A stretch of 64,000 nucleotides of DNA. It comes from Streptomyces milbemycinicus (GTDB lineage Bacteria; Actinomycetota; Actinomycetes; Streptomycetales; Streptomycetaceae). The notes below the pieces were generated by a model. The model did no database searches and was not told the origin of the DNA. It saw only the letters and a list, made by a program, of their open reading frames with translations. The DNA lies in the NCBI RefSeq assembly GCF_002154605.1, contig NZ_MUNE01000251.1, positions 1 to 64,000 of the forward strand. Reading direction: 5' to 3'. Below are positions 9,734 through 18,421 of the stretch, one piece after another. Each line of letters begins with the position of its first letter. The first letter of the stretch is position 1. The position numbers and the translations under genes were made by a program.

Positions 9734-11445
9734 TTCGAATGCTGCTGCGTGTGCTGGGCCGCGAGTACGCCCAGCCGATGCGTCGCACCGTGGCCCTGAT
9801 GACGACGACCGCGATAGCCGAGGGTCTGTCCTACGCACTGCTGGTTCCCGTGCTGCGGGCACTGCTCGGGGACACGCCCGGAGATGCCTGGCCCTGGCTG
9901 ATCGCGTTCGGGACCGCGGTCGCGGTCTACACGGCGCTGCGCTATATCAGTGATCTGTCCGGTTTCCGCGTCGGGTCCGCGCTGTTGCGTGGTATGTACC
10001 ACCGTCTCGGCGATCATCTGGCCCGATTGCCCATCGGCTGGTACAGCGCAGGCCGCCTCGGGGAAGTGTCCGTCCTGGCCGGCCGAGGCGTCCTGCAGGC
10101 GATGGCCGTGATCGCGCATCTGCTGGCACCGTTCATCTCCGCCTGTGTGACTCCCCTGACGATCGTTGTCGTGATGCTTGCCTTCCAATGGCAAATGGGG
10201 CTGGCGGCGTTGGTTGCCGCACCGATCGTGGCGGCGATCCAGATCTGGACGGGACGCTCGATGGCCGCAGCCGATGCGGAGCGCTCCGAACGCGACCAAG
10301 AGGCCACCGGGCGGGTCATCGAATACCTCCAGGCCCAGCCGGTGCTGCGAGCCGGCGGCCGGACCGCCGAACGCTTCCGGTTGCTCGACGACTCGCTGCA
10401 GGAAGTCCAGCGCGCGTCCCGCCGTTCCACGCTGGCGTCACTGCCTGGTGCATTGGGTTTGACGCTCGCGGTGCAGGCGATGTTCACCGTGTTGTTGGTC
10501 CTGGGCGCCTACCTCGCGCTCGGCGGGAATATCGGTGCCGCAGAGATTTTGACGATCCTGGTGCTGGCCGCCCGCTGCGCGGATCCGCTGCTGTCGCTGT
10601 CGGATATCGGCGGCAAACTCCGCGGCGCGCGTTCCGTGCTGGCGAGACTCGACACGGTATTGCGCACCGAGCCGCTACCGGAAGCTTCCGAACCGATCCA
10701 GCCGGTACGCCATGACCTGGAGTTCGAGTCCGTCGCATTCCAGCATGGCGGCCGCACGGTGATCGACAACGTGTCGTTGTCCGTGCCGGAGGGACAGCGG
10801 CTCGCCGTTGTCGGACCGTCGGGTGCGGGCAAGAGCACATTGCTGCAGTTGCTCGCGCGCTTCTACGACGTGGACGCGGGCGCGGTGCACGTGGGGGGTG
10901 TGGACGTGCGCGCGATCAACACTGAGGTGTTGATGGCGCAGATCGCCATTGTCTTCCAGGATGTCTATCTCTTCGACGGCACGATCGAGGAGAACGTGCG
11001 TCTGGGCCGTCCCGACGCCGACGAAGCCGAGGTACGGGCGGCGGCGACCGCGGCGCGGTTGGACGACGTGATCGAGCGACTGCCCGGCGGATGGGCGACG
11101 AATGTCGGCGAGGGCGGGGCACTGCTGTCGGGTGGTGAGCGCCAGCGTGTCGCGATCGCGCGAGCGCTGCTGAAGAATGCGCCCATCGTGCTGCTGGACG
11201 AGGTGACCTCCGCACTGGACCCGGTGAACGAGGCGGCCGTCCACGAGGGCATCGAGCGCCTGATGGCAGGCCGGACTGTGGTGATGGTGGCGCACCGGAT
11301 GCGGACCGTCCGGCGCGCCGATCGCGTCGTCTTTCTGGACGGCGGCCGGATCGTGGAGGAAGGCAGCCACGACGAGCTGCTGCGCCGCGGTGGACGCTAC
11401 GCCGACTTCTGGAATATTTCCCTGACACCGGCAGCGAGTGAATGA
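9730..11445 (+). CDS. ABC transporter, fused permease and ATPase (IrtB/YbtQ-like half)
   Basis: 571 residues, second half of the coupled pair. Membrane domain about 1-330; ATPase domain with GPSGAGKST, LSGGERQRVAIARALL and IVLLDEVTSALDP. Both halves keep apparently functional ATPase motifs. Its start codon overlaps the stop of the preceding gene. It ends 10 bases from the convergent GlxA-type gene. Drug or lipid export remains possible for this fold. Confidence 0.85.
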   Translation: MIRMLLRVLGREYAQPMRRTVALMTTTAIAEGLSYALLVPVLRALLGDTPGDAWPWLIAFGTAVAVYTALRYISDLSGFRVGSALLRGMYHRLGDHLARLPIGWYSAGRLGEVSVLAGRGVLQAMAVIAHLLAPFISACVTPLTIVVVMLAFQWQMGLAALVAAPIVAAIQIWTGRSMAAADAERSERDQEATGRVIEYLQAQPVLRAGGRTAERFRLLDDSLQEVQRASRRSTLASLPGALGLTLAVQAMFTVLLVLGAYLALGGNIGAAEILTILVLAARCADPLLSLSDIGGKLRGARSVLARLDTVLRTEPLPEASEPIQPVRHDLEFESVAFQHGGRTVIDNVSLSVPEGQRLAVVGPSGAGKSTLLQLLARFYDVDAGAVHVGGVDVRAINTEVLMAQIAIVFQDVYLFDGTIEENVRLGRPDADEAEVRAAATAARLDDVIERLPGGWATNVGEGGALLSGGERQRVAIARALLKNAPIVLLDEVTSALDPVNEAAVHEGIERLMAGRTVVMVAHRMRTVRRADRVVFLDGGRIVEEGSHDELLRRGGRYADFWNISLTPAASE

Positions 11446-11454
11446 GTCGGCGCC

Positions 11455-12429
11455 TCAGCTGCTCGGTTGCGTGCCGCTGGTGTGACGGCCGAAGGAGCGG
11501 CGGTAGGCGGCCGGCGTGGTGTGCACCATGGCGTGGAAGCGTCTGCGGAGGTTGGCTGCTGAGGACAGGCCGACCCTGGTGGCGATCGTCTCCACGGGGA
11601 GGTCCGTCTCCTCCAGGAGGGCGCGAGCCGTCATGACACGCTGCTGGAGCACCCACCGGCCGGGGCTGGTGCCGAGCTGGTCGGCGAATCTCCGGGCAAG
11701 GGTTCGCGGTGAGATGTTGGCCTGTGCGGCGAGGTCGCTGGTGGTGAAGGGCTCGTGCAGCCGCTCGGTGGCCCAGTCGAGGATGGGGGCCAGGGACTCG
11801 GGCGGGCGGTCGGCGCGGGGTGGAGCGGCATACTGCAGCTGCCCGCCCTCGCGATGCGGCGGCATGACCATGTGCCGGGCGATCTGCGCGGCGTGGGCCG
11901 CGCCGTGGTCGGTTCGGGCCAGGTGCAGGCACAGGTCGATGCCGGCGGCAGTGCCCGCGCTGGTGGCGATGTCGCCCAGGTCGATGTAGAGGGTGTCGGG
12001 CTCGACCTGGATGTCGGGGAAGCGGGCGGCGAGTTCGGCGACCATCCGCCAGTGGGTTGTCGCCCTGCGGTGGTCCAGCAGTCCCGCCTGGGCGAGGAGG
12101 AAGGCGCCGGAGCAGATCGCGGCGATGCGGGCGCCGCGCCGGTGGGCCTGCCGCACCGCGTCGATCACCGCGGGCGGGGCGGGCTGTTCGCCGTGCTGCC
12201 AGCCGGGGATCACCACCGTGTCCGCGGTCCCGAGGTCCGGCAGTCCGCGGCTCACCGCCATGTCGTAGCCGGCCAGGGTCGGTACGGCGCCCGGGTGCTC
12301 TGTGCACACGGCGAACTCGTAGCGAGTGGGTAGACCTGGTCGGCTCATGCCGAAGACCTCGGCGGCGCACGCCAGCTCGAACGTGGACTGCGGCGGCAGG
12401 ACCAGGGCGACCACCCGGTGAACACTCAT
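11455..12429 (-). CDS. GlxA-family regulator (DJ-1/PfpI domain plus AraC HTH)
   Basis: 324 residues from ATG 12429 (MSVHRVVALVLPPQSTFELACAAEVF). The first half is a DJ-1/PfpI fold (DTVVIPGWQ, ICSGAFLLAQAGLLDHRRATTHW); the second half is an AraC-type double helix-turn-helix (RFADQLGTSPGRWVLQQRVMTARALLEETDLPVETIATRVGLSSAANLRRRFH). In Streptomyces such proteins regulate nitrogen, stress or secondary metabolism. It is divergent from the cupin gene across 70 bases. Confidence 0.9.
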   Translation of the reverse strand: MSVHRVVALVLPPQSTFELACAAEVFGMSRPGLPTRYEFAVCTEHPGAVPTLAGYDMAVSRGLPDLGTADTVVIPGWQHGEQPAPPAVIDAVRQAHRRGARIAAICSGAFLLAQAGLLDHRRATTHWRMVAELAARFPDIQVEPDTLYIDLGDIATSAGTAAGIDLCLHLARTDHGAAHAAQIARHMVMPPHREGGQLQYAAPPRADRPPESLAPILDWATERLHEPFTTSDLAAQANISPRTLARRFADQLGTSPGRWVLQQRVMTARALLEETDLPVETIATRVGLSSAANLRRRFHAMVHTTPAAYRRSFGRHTSGTQPSS

Positions 12430-12478
12430 GGCAGAAAAGTATCCGCCGGCGTCATTCCTGACACTGGGCCGAGGCAGG

Positions 12479-12493
12479 ATCGTCCGCGACGAT
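12479..12493. promoter_or_regulatory. Inverted repeat ATCGTC-CGC-GACGAT in the GlxA/cupin intergenic region
   Basis: Perfect 6-bp arms around CGC end 6 bases before the cupin start codon, where a Shine-Dalgarno sequence would normally sit. It is a candidate binding site for the divergent GlxA-type regulator or an RNA hairpin limiting translation. Confidence 0.4.
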
Positions 12494-12499
12494 TGGCTC

Positions 12500-12823
12500 A
12501 TGCCGAAAGAGTCCAGTGATGTTCAGATCCTGCACGTTGACGAGGTCGAACCGGTGGAGGTCGTTCCCGGGATCGTTCGGCGGCGCCTGCCGGCCACGGA
12601 GTGGGCGCGCGGGTGGATGTACGACTTCGCTCCGGGGACGGAGTGGCCCGAGGTGGATGTGCACGAGGGCGAGGAACGCTATTACGTGGTGTCGGGGGAA
12701 TTCATCGACCGAGGGCAGCGCCTCGGGCCGGGCAGTTATGTGGTGTTCGCGCCCGGCAGCACGCACCGCCCGCGTACGGAGACCGGCGCACGCATGATCG
12801 GAATCAGCATCCTCCCCCGCTAG
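12500..12823 (+). CDS. Small cupin-domain protein
   Basis: 107 residues from ATG 12500 (MPKESSDVQILHVDEVEPVEVVPG). A single cupin barrel with metal-ligand-like residues in DVHEGEERYYVVSGEF and a distal FAPGSTHRPRT. Similar proteins are dioxygenase-like or small-molecule binding. No convincing ribosome site is visible. It is paired with the divergent GlxA-type regulator. The last 20 bases overlap the 3' end of the convergent MFS gene. Confidence 0.75.
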   Translation: MPKESSDVQILHVDEVEPVEVVPGIVRRRLPATEWARGWMYDFAPGTEWPEVDVHEGEERYYVVSGEFIDRGQRLGPGSYVVFAPGSTHRPRTETGARMIGISILPR

Positions 12824-14111
12824 CCGGCTCGCCGTCGCGCGCCGACCGCAGGGTGCCGGCAGTGCTGGATCTTGGCGCGCCACCCTGGTGGGGCTGATCG
12901 CCGGTATCGCCGCGGCTTTCGCCGTGGTCGGCGGATCCCTCGTGCGTGGCGGGTGTCCACCGGATGCGCGTACCGCACAGGGACACCACGGCCGCCGAAG
13001 CGGCCACGACACCCAGGCCCCACACCAGACTGCTGGAGTTCGCCACGAAGCCGATGACCGGGGGACCGGCCAGCAGGCCCGTCGTGCCCATGGCGGCGAC
13101 CAGGGCCAGAGCGTCCGGGCCCTGCTTGGCCGCCGCGACATAGACGCAAGGGGTCACGGCCGCGATGCCGAGGCCGACGCAGGAGAACCCGATCAGGGCC
13201 GGAATCACACCGCCACTCAGCAGGGCGAGGGCCAGCCCCGTCCCGGCCAGGGCGCTGCCGAGGACGACGACCCGCCCGTCGCCCCAGCGCTCGCGCCAGC
13301 CGTCGGCGAACAGCCGGGCCAGCACCATCATGCCCGAGACGACGGCGATCCCCAGGGGCGCCAGCTGTGCCGACGCCTTGACGACATCCGTCATATAGAG
13401 GGCCGACCAGTCGTTGATGGCGCCCTCGGTGACGGTGCCGAAGACCATGGCGCAGCACATCCACAGCGTCATACGGGTCGGCAGGGACCATCCGCTGCGG
13501 CTCTTCGTCTCGTCCCGCTTCTCCTCGGCGGCCTCGTCCTCCGTCAGCAGCCCGGTCCGGGCGTACGCGAACAGGAGCAGTAGGACGACGGCGGCCATGC
13601 CGAAGTGCACGGCGACCGTCGAGGTCACCGCGTTGACGCCGGAGGCCAGGAGGGCGGCGAGCAGCGAGCCGCCGCTGAACGTCGCGTGCAGTTTGGCCAT
13701 GGCGTTGCGCTTGTGCCGGACTTCGAGTGCGGCGCCCTGTGCGTTCATGGCGACGTTCAGACAGCCCACGAGCACTCCGTCGCAGCACACGACGGCCAGG
13801 GCGACGGGGTAGTTCGGCGCCACGGCCAGGGCGATGAGTACCAGCGTCAGGCCCAGGGCCGACAGGAGTGCGAGGCGCTGTGAGCCCAGCCGCCTCATCA
13901 GCACCGACACAAGAGGGAACGACACACTCGCGCCGACCCCCGCGGCCATCAGGAGAAAGCCCACCTCCGCGGCCGTCAGGCCGAGATCGGCCTTGAGGGC
14001 GGGGATGCGCGAGGCCCAGGTGGCGTACTGGAAACCGAGGGAGCAGAACAGCGCGGCGATCGCCAGTTGGCTCCGGTAGAAGGGATCTCGGACCCGCGGT
14101 ATATGGATCAA
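12804..14111 (-). CDS. MFS transporter, last gene of the PhyH operon
   Basis: 435 residues, 12 predicted membrane segments, resembling the YbjJ-like branch of the major facilitator superfamily (FCSLGFQYATWASRIPALKADLGLTAAEVGFLL). A central loop (EDEAAEEKRDETKSRSG) separates the halves. The start is probably TTG 14111, overlapping the GNAT stop as TTGA; no ATG lies nearby. As the final gene of an operon of small-molecule enzymes it is a good candidate for product export and self-protection. Confidence 0.82.
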   Translation of the reverse strand: MIHIPRVRDPFYRSQLAIAALFCSLGFQYATWASRIPALKADLGLTAAEVGFLLMAAGVGASVSFPLVSVLMRRLGSQRLALLSALGLTLVLIALAVAPNYPVALAVVCCDGVLVGCLNVAMNAQGAALEVRHKRNAMAKLHATFSGGSLLAALLASGVNAVTSTVAVHFGMAAVVLLLLFAYARTGLLTEDEAAEEKRDETKSRSGWSLPTRMTLWMCCAMVFGTVTEGAINDWSALYMTDVVKASAQLAPLGIAVVSGMMVLARLFADGWRERWGDGRVVVLGSALAGTGLALALLSGGVIPALIGFSCVGLGIAAVTPCVYVAAAKQGPDALALVAAMGTTGLLAGPPVIGFVANSSSLVWGLGVVAASAAVVSLCGTRIRWTPATHEGSADHGESRGDTGDQPHQGGAPRSSTAGTLRSARDGEPASGGGC

Positions 14112-14650
14112 GCCTGCTCCTCCTGCGATGACGTGCCATGAGCGGACACGCCGGACGGCACCGCCCTCGACATGTAGATGACGTCCGGGCCGTAGCCGTC
14201 CGGGGGGACGACCTCCTGGTGGGCGGTGAAGCCACGCGCCGACCAGTACGTCGCGCTGCCCCCGACGGCCACCAGCGAGATCTGCTCGTACCCATGTGCC
14301 CTGGCCGATGCGGTGAGGTGGCGCAGCAGGCGCCGTCCCAGCCCTTTGCGCCGGAAGTTCTCCGCGATGACCAGGTCGTGCAGATGCAGATTGGTGGACG
14401 GGTACGCGGTCTCCTCAGGCCGTTCCAGGTCCGGGTACCGGTACATCGGATAGGGCAGCGCCAGTGCATAGCCCACGAGCCGGGGGCCCACCTCCAGCGC
14501 GCGGCAGGTGGCCGGCGACACCCGCGCGCGGGATTCGAGCGCCACCCGTCCCTCGGACAGGCCGAGGCCGGTGTAGGCGTGGGACTCCAGCGCCGCGATG
14601 CCGTCCCAGTCGTCGTCCGAGATGTGGCGGATGCGCACCTCGTCGTTCAT
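14108..14650 (-). CDS. GNAT-family N-acetyltransferase
   Basis: 180 residues from ATG 14650 (MNDEVRIRHISDDDWDGIAALESHAY). The acetyl-CoA pyrophosphate loop is visible: LVIAENFRRKGLGRRLLRHLTASARAHG. It overlaps the upstream decarboxylase gene by ATGA and the MFS gene by TTGA. In context it could acetylate the amine made by the decarboxylase, either as a biosynthetic step or as self-protection. Confidence 0.87.
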   Translation of the reverse strand: MNDEVRIRHISDDDWDGIAALESHAYTGLGLSEGRVALESRARVSPATCRALEVGPRLVGYALALPYPMYRYPDLERPEETAYPSTNLHLHDLVIAENFRRKGLGRRLLRHLTASARAHGYEQISLVAVGGSATYWSARGFTAHQEVVPPDGYGPDVIYMSRAVPSGVSAHGTSSQEEQA

Positions 14651-15885
14651 CCGCCACCCGTCTTCCCGGACCCGCCCGTGGCGCCGCCGTCGATGCAGGT
14701 GTAGGGGAGCGGGCCGAAGCCGTTGAAGCCCTGGGTCGTATAGCTGATCGCGTACGCCCCGCAGGACAGCACCCAGACCGGGTCGCCCGACGCCAGCGCC
14801 TCGGGCACCTGGACCAGGCCGTCCTCGTGGGAGTAGGCGTCGTCGCTGTCGCAGGTGGGTCCGGCCACGACGGCGGGCACATGGCGGGTGCCGGGGCCGC
14901 CGTGGGTGGGGAAGACGAGCGGGTACTGCAACTCGTCCATCTCGTACAGGCCGTTGAACTTTCCGCAGCTCAGATACAGCCAGTACTGGCGCCGCCCGTC
15001 GGGTCCCTGCCGCGCGGACAGCCGGGACACATGGGCCCGGATGGCCCCTTGTCCGGCGACGAGATAGCGGCCCGGCTCCACGACGAAGCCGAGGTGGTGG
15101 CCGCCGATGGTGCGCAGGTGGGCCATTCCCTCCCGGATGACGGCGAACAACTTGTCGATCGGGGGATCGAGCGGTCTGCCGTGTTTGTCGAGATACCCCG
15201 GGACAGGGAGGCCGCCGCCGAGGTTGATGTGGTCCAGGGCGATCCCGCGGCGGTCCAGGGCGGCCAGGACGTCCGCGAGGCGTTCGAAGGCGTCGCGCCA
15301 GGCCTCGGGTGTCATCTGCTGCGAGCCGACGTGTACGGAGAGGCCGGAGGGCACCAGCCCCAGCTTCCGCGCCGTTTCCAGAATGGTCACCGCGTCGGCG
15401 GTCGAGCATCCGTACTTGCCGCTCAGCTCCCAGAGCGCTCCCCGGGTGTCGGTGGAGAGCCTGCAGAACACCCGGGCGCCGGGGGCGTGTTCGGCGATGG
15501 CCGCCACGTCCTCCAGGCTGTCGGTCGCGAAGTCCCTGATGCCGAGCCGATGGGCGTCGGCGATGTTCCGGTCGGACTTCACGGTGTTGCCGTAGTGCAC
15601 TCTGCCGATCGGCACACCCGCCCGCAGCGCCTGTTCCATCTCCGGGACGCTTGCCGCGTCGACCCCGGCGCCCGCCCCGGCCAGCCGGGCCAGCACCTCG
15701 TCGACCGGGCAGGCCTTCATCGCGAAGCGGACGGCGACCCCGGGCAACTCCCGGAGCAGGGACTCGTAGCGCTCCTCGATTCCGGTGAGGTCGAAGACGA
15801 TCCGGTCGTCGGCGGTGGCCGCGAGCGCGGCGGACAAGGGTGTGCCCGCTACAGGCTCTATGCCTGCTGTTCCTTCGTGCGTCAT
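14647..15885 (-). CDS. Fold-type III PLP decarboxylase (ornithine/lysine/diaminopimelate type)
   Basis: 412 residues from ATG 15885, overlapping the upstream stop as ATGA. The PLP lysine is K57 (RFAMKACP); phosphate-binding and active-site motifs are HVGSQ (185-189), GGG (223-225), EPGR (270-273), GPTCDSDD (Cys345) and the C-terminal GFNGFGPLPY. CDSDD replaces the common CDGxD of ornithine decarboxylases and diaminopimelate decarboxylases. It should remove the alpha-carboxyl of a basic, possibly hydroxylated, amino acid to give an amine. Its position between an unknown protein and an acetyltransferase argues against a housekeeping polyamine role. Confidence 0.88.
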   Translation of the reverse strand: MTHEGTAGIEPVAGTPLSAALAATADDRIVFDLTGIEERYESLLRELPGVAVRFAMKACPVDEVLARLAGAGAGVDAASVPEMEQALRAGVPIGRVHYGNTVKSDRNIADAHRLGIRDFATDSLEDVAAIAEHAPGARVFCRLSTDTRGALWELSGKYGCSTADAVTILETARKLGLVPSGLSVHVGSQQMTPEAWRDAFERLADVLAALDRRGIALDHINLGGGLPVPGYLDKHGRPLDPPIDKLFAVIREGMAHLRTIGGHHLGFVVEPGRYLVAGQGAIRAHVSRLSARQGPDGRRQYWLYLSCGKFNGLYEMDELQYPLVFPTHGGPGTRHVPAVVAGPTCDSDDAYSHEDGLVQVPEALASGDPVWVLSCGAYAISYTTQGFNGFGPLPYTCIDGGATGGSGKTGGG

Positions 15886-17207
15886 CGTGACCTTCGACCC
15901 GGATGTCCCGGAGCCTGCACGAGGGCGGTGTCGCGGGCCGCCCGTATCAGCGCCTCCCACGTCTCGATCAGCAGGGCGAAGTCGGCGATGTCGCTCTGCG
16001 CCTCGTCGAGCAGACGCTCGCGGCGCGACGCCAGGAAGGCGGCGAAGGTGGCGTATCTGCCGCCGAGCTTCCGGTACGCGGCCTCGATGGTGTCGAGGCG
16101 CTGGACGTTCTCCGCCCGGTCGAGCAGGGTGCTCTTCCTGGCCAGCTCGGCGATGGCGGACGCCCGCACCTGACCTTGACCGTCGAGGAGCGTTTCGCCG
16201 GCCTCGGCCATCTCGTCGTAGAGGAAGTTGAAGTAGAGCATCGACAGGAAGAACTTGGCGAACCGCAGCTGGTAGGCCATGAACCCCGGGTCGGTGCGGC
16301 GTTCCCCGGTGTAGAAGTTCACGATGTGGCGGTTGTGCAGTACGCCGGGCAGCGCGGCGGCGTGGACCAGGTGGATGAGGAAGTAGTCGCTGCCGATGGT
16401 GTCGGTCGCGGGCGGCAGCGGCACTCGTTCATGCACCTGGTGGAAGCTGATGTTGCACATGTCCACGTGCATGGGGTCGACGACGGTCAAGGTCGTCCGG
16501 TCTCCGGTGAACGGGCCGGTCCTGGGCCCTTGGAAGGACTCCTCGACGAGTTCCCGCTTCTGCTCGTCCGACCAGTGGCCGGGCGCCCACAGGCCGACCA
16601 CGTCGTAGTAGACGTCCGGGTCGAGCCGGCGGATCTCGTCGATGTCCACGGACAGCTCACCCAGGAAGGAGCCGGCCACCATCGCCACCCGCTTGTGGGT
16701 GTTTTCGGGAGCGAGCACCGTCTCACCGACACCGTGCGCCGCGTCGGCCGCACGCTTGCCGAGCGACAGAAGCTCCTGGTGGACGGGGAACACGGTCTCG
16801 CCGCGCAGCACCTGGTAGCGGCTGTCGGAGTCCCTGCGGTGGACGGATTCGCATCCGAGGGCCACGGCGATCAGGAACGCGCGGTTGGTACAGGCGCCGT
16901 AGGAGAGCCCGGCCGGAAGCATGAGGTCGAGCAGCAGCTCATGCTTGGTGTGCTCGGTCCGGTGGATCACCCGGCGCAGAAAGTCGCGCTGCTCCGCCTC
17001 GTCGAGGTGGCGGACGAAAACGCGCGGCAGCCCGTGCGCGGAGCGCAGGGCCCGTGCGTGTTCCCGATACGCGTCGGAGGAGTCCAGGACGAGCAGATGC
17101 ACCTCGACGTCGAAGTGCGCGGCCGCGTAGGCGGCCTCCTCACCGATGGCGGTGACCATCGCAGGGCACGCCCGGTTGGTGGGGAGTGTCAGGCAGATGC
17201 GTCGCAC
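15882..17207 (-). CDS. Uncharacterised protein, possible GT-A-like fold (may be the family named DUF6271)
   Basis: 441 residues from GTG 17207 (VRRICLTLPTNRACPAMVTAIG). This start gives a 19-base overlap with the PhyH gene. No signal peptide or membrane segment. The N-terminus alternates strands and helices as in GT-A glycosyltransferases (EVHLLVLDSSD near 35-45), followed by NRAFLIAVALGCESVHRRDSDSR, where D126-S-D128 looks like a metal-binding DxD. Other recognisable stretches are NTHKRVAMVAGSFLGELSVDI, WAPGHWSDEQKRELVEESF and VDPMHVDMCNISFHQVHE. I recall similar actinobacterial proteins annotated as DUF6271 but cannot confirm that here. A nucleotide-sugar or nucleotidyl transferase activity is inference only. 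Confidence 0.7.
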   Translation of the reverse strand: MRRICLTLPTNRACPAMVTAIGEEAAYAAAHFDVEVHLLVLDSSDAYREHARALRSAHGLPRVFVRHLDEAEQRDFLRRVIHRTEHTKHELLLDLMLPAGLSYGACTNRAFLIAVALGCESVHRRDSDSRYQVLRGETVFPVHQELLSLGKRAADAAHGVGETVLAPENTHKRVAMVAGSFLGELSVDIDEIRRLDPDVYYDVVGLWAPGHWSDEQKRELVEESFQGPRTGPFTGDRTTLTVVDPMHVDMCNISFHQVHERVPLPPATDTIGSDYFLIHLVHAAALPGVLHNRHIVNFYTGERRTDPGFMAYQLRFAKFFLSMLYFNFLYDEMAEAGETLLDGQGQVRASAIAELARKSTLLDRAENVQRLDTIEAAYRKLGGRYATFAAFLASRRERLLDEAQSDIADFALLIETWEALIRAARDTALVQAPGHPGRRSR

Positions 17208-18262
17208 GCTACTTCCCCGCCGCTTCGGTCGCCTTGGTTGACGTTTTTCCCGTCCCACGAGGTGAGCCCGAGCAGCTTGGCGCCCAGGTCGCTCAGCGTG
17301 GCGGTGTCGTACCTGAGGGCTTCGGGCTTGTCGGCGTCGCCGAGCAGGGTGCCGTTCCAGGTCGGCGTGGTGAGGTGGCGCCATGACTCGACCCGTGAAC
17401 GCCGCAGCTCCTCATGGGATTCGAGGGCGGGCATCATCGCGAGGTACTGGACCGCCCGCACACCGTTCTGCGAGGTGTTGGGCGCCACTCCATGGGCCAG
17501 CAGCCCGTTCCAGATGAGCAGGTCCCCGGCCTCGAGTTGCGGCCGTACGACGGGCATCTCGGCCCGGTCGATCTTGGGCCGGATCGGATCGCGGTCGGCC
17601 GGCTGGAGCGTCCGCCACTGGTCGAACCGGTGGAACAACTCGGGGCAGCACTGGAAGCCGCCGAGCTCCGGCTCGGTGTCATGGAGGGCGATGATGCCCT
17701 GGACCCGCTGCGGCAGCACACTGAGCGTGGTGTCGACATCCCAGTGCAGTGTGATGTCGAACCCCCGCTCCGTGGGGGCGATCAGGGCCCGGTCGCGGTT
17801 CTTGACGTTCGGCGGGTTCAGGTTCAGCCGGTCCAGGCTGACCCACAGTTCCTCGCAGTCCCATACGTCCACGAACGCGTCGTAGACCCGCTGCGTCTGG
17901 CGGCTGTCCCAGATGAGCTGGTGGTGGTACGCCTCGACGAACCCGTAGATGTGCAGCTCACGGTCCAGGTCGGAGCGGTACTCGCGGTCCTGGTACCAGG
18001 TGTCCGGGCGGCCGGGGTCGAGCCCCTGGAAGTCCCAGGTGAAGTCCAGTAACCGGCGCGCGGCCGAGGCGGGGATCGCCTGCTTCACCACGACGTAGCC
18101 GTAGGTCTGCCAGAAGGCGAAGTCGTCCTCGGACAACACGCGCAGCTGGTGGGTCTTGGTGAGGTCCCGCAGCTGAGTCCGGGCGAGGTATGTCTCGCCG
18201 TCCGAGCTGAAGTAGGGGACGTCCGAGGGGGATCGGTACAAGTAATGGTCGGGCTTTGGCAT
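17189..18262 (-). CDS. PhyH-family Fe(II)/2-oxoglutarate dioxygenase, first gene of the five-gene operon; contains a TTA codon
   Basis: 357 residues from ATG 18262, with GGAG 6 bases upstream. Facial-triad residues are visible: H173-W-D175 (ITLHWDVDTT) and distal H257 (NGLLAHGVAP), with R269 (NGVRAVQY) to bind 2-oxoglutarate. PhyH enzymes hydroxylate or otherwise oxidise small molecules, often amino acids, in natural-product pathways. Codon 71 (18050-18052 on the plus strand) is TTA, which Streptomyces translates only when the bldA tRNA is made. As the first gene of a chain of overlapping reading frames, it would make the whole operon sensitive to bldA. Confidence 0.88.
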   Translation of the reverse strand: MPKPDHYLYRSPSDVPYFSSDGETYLARTQLRDLTKTHQLRVLSEDDFAFWQTYGYVVVKQAIPASAARRLLDFTWDFQGLDPGRPDTWYQDREYRSDLDRELHIYGFVEAYHHQLIWDSRQTQRVYDAFVDVWDCEELWVSLDRLNLNPPNVKNRDRALIAPTERGFDITLHWDVDTTLSVLPQRVQGIIALHDTEPELGGFQCCPELFHRFDQWRTLQPADRDPIRPKIDRAEMPVVRPQLEAGDLLIWNGLLAHGVAPNTSQNGVRAVQYLAMMPALESHEELRRSRVESWRHLTTPTWNGTLLGDADKPEALRYDTATLSDLGAKLLGLTSWDGKNVNQGDRSGGEVACDASA

Positions 18263-18409
18263 GCAGTGCTCCAAAACTGAAAACTCTCCGTCGCAGACCG
18301 CGAACAGTGCCGTGTCCGCCGGGCCTGCTGATGACGAAGACAGGACGGCGTCAGATGCCGGAGCGTAGTGTCCGCTGCGCTCCTTGGTGGACTGACGCCT
18401 TCATAAAAA

Positions 18410-18421
18410 TGGACTAGACCA
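18410..18421. promoter_or_regulatory. DasR-responsive-element-like site 1
   Basis: TGGACTAGACCA matches 11 of 12 core positions of the known DasR element (TGGTCTAGACCA). It lies just downstream of the minus-strand TTGACA, inside the candidate promoter of the PhyH operon. DasR is the GntR-type repressor released by glucosamine-6-phosphate derived from N-acetylglucosamine. Confidence 0.6.
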
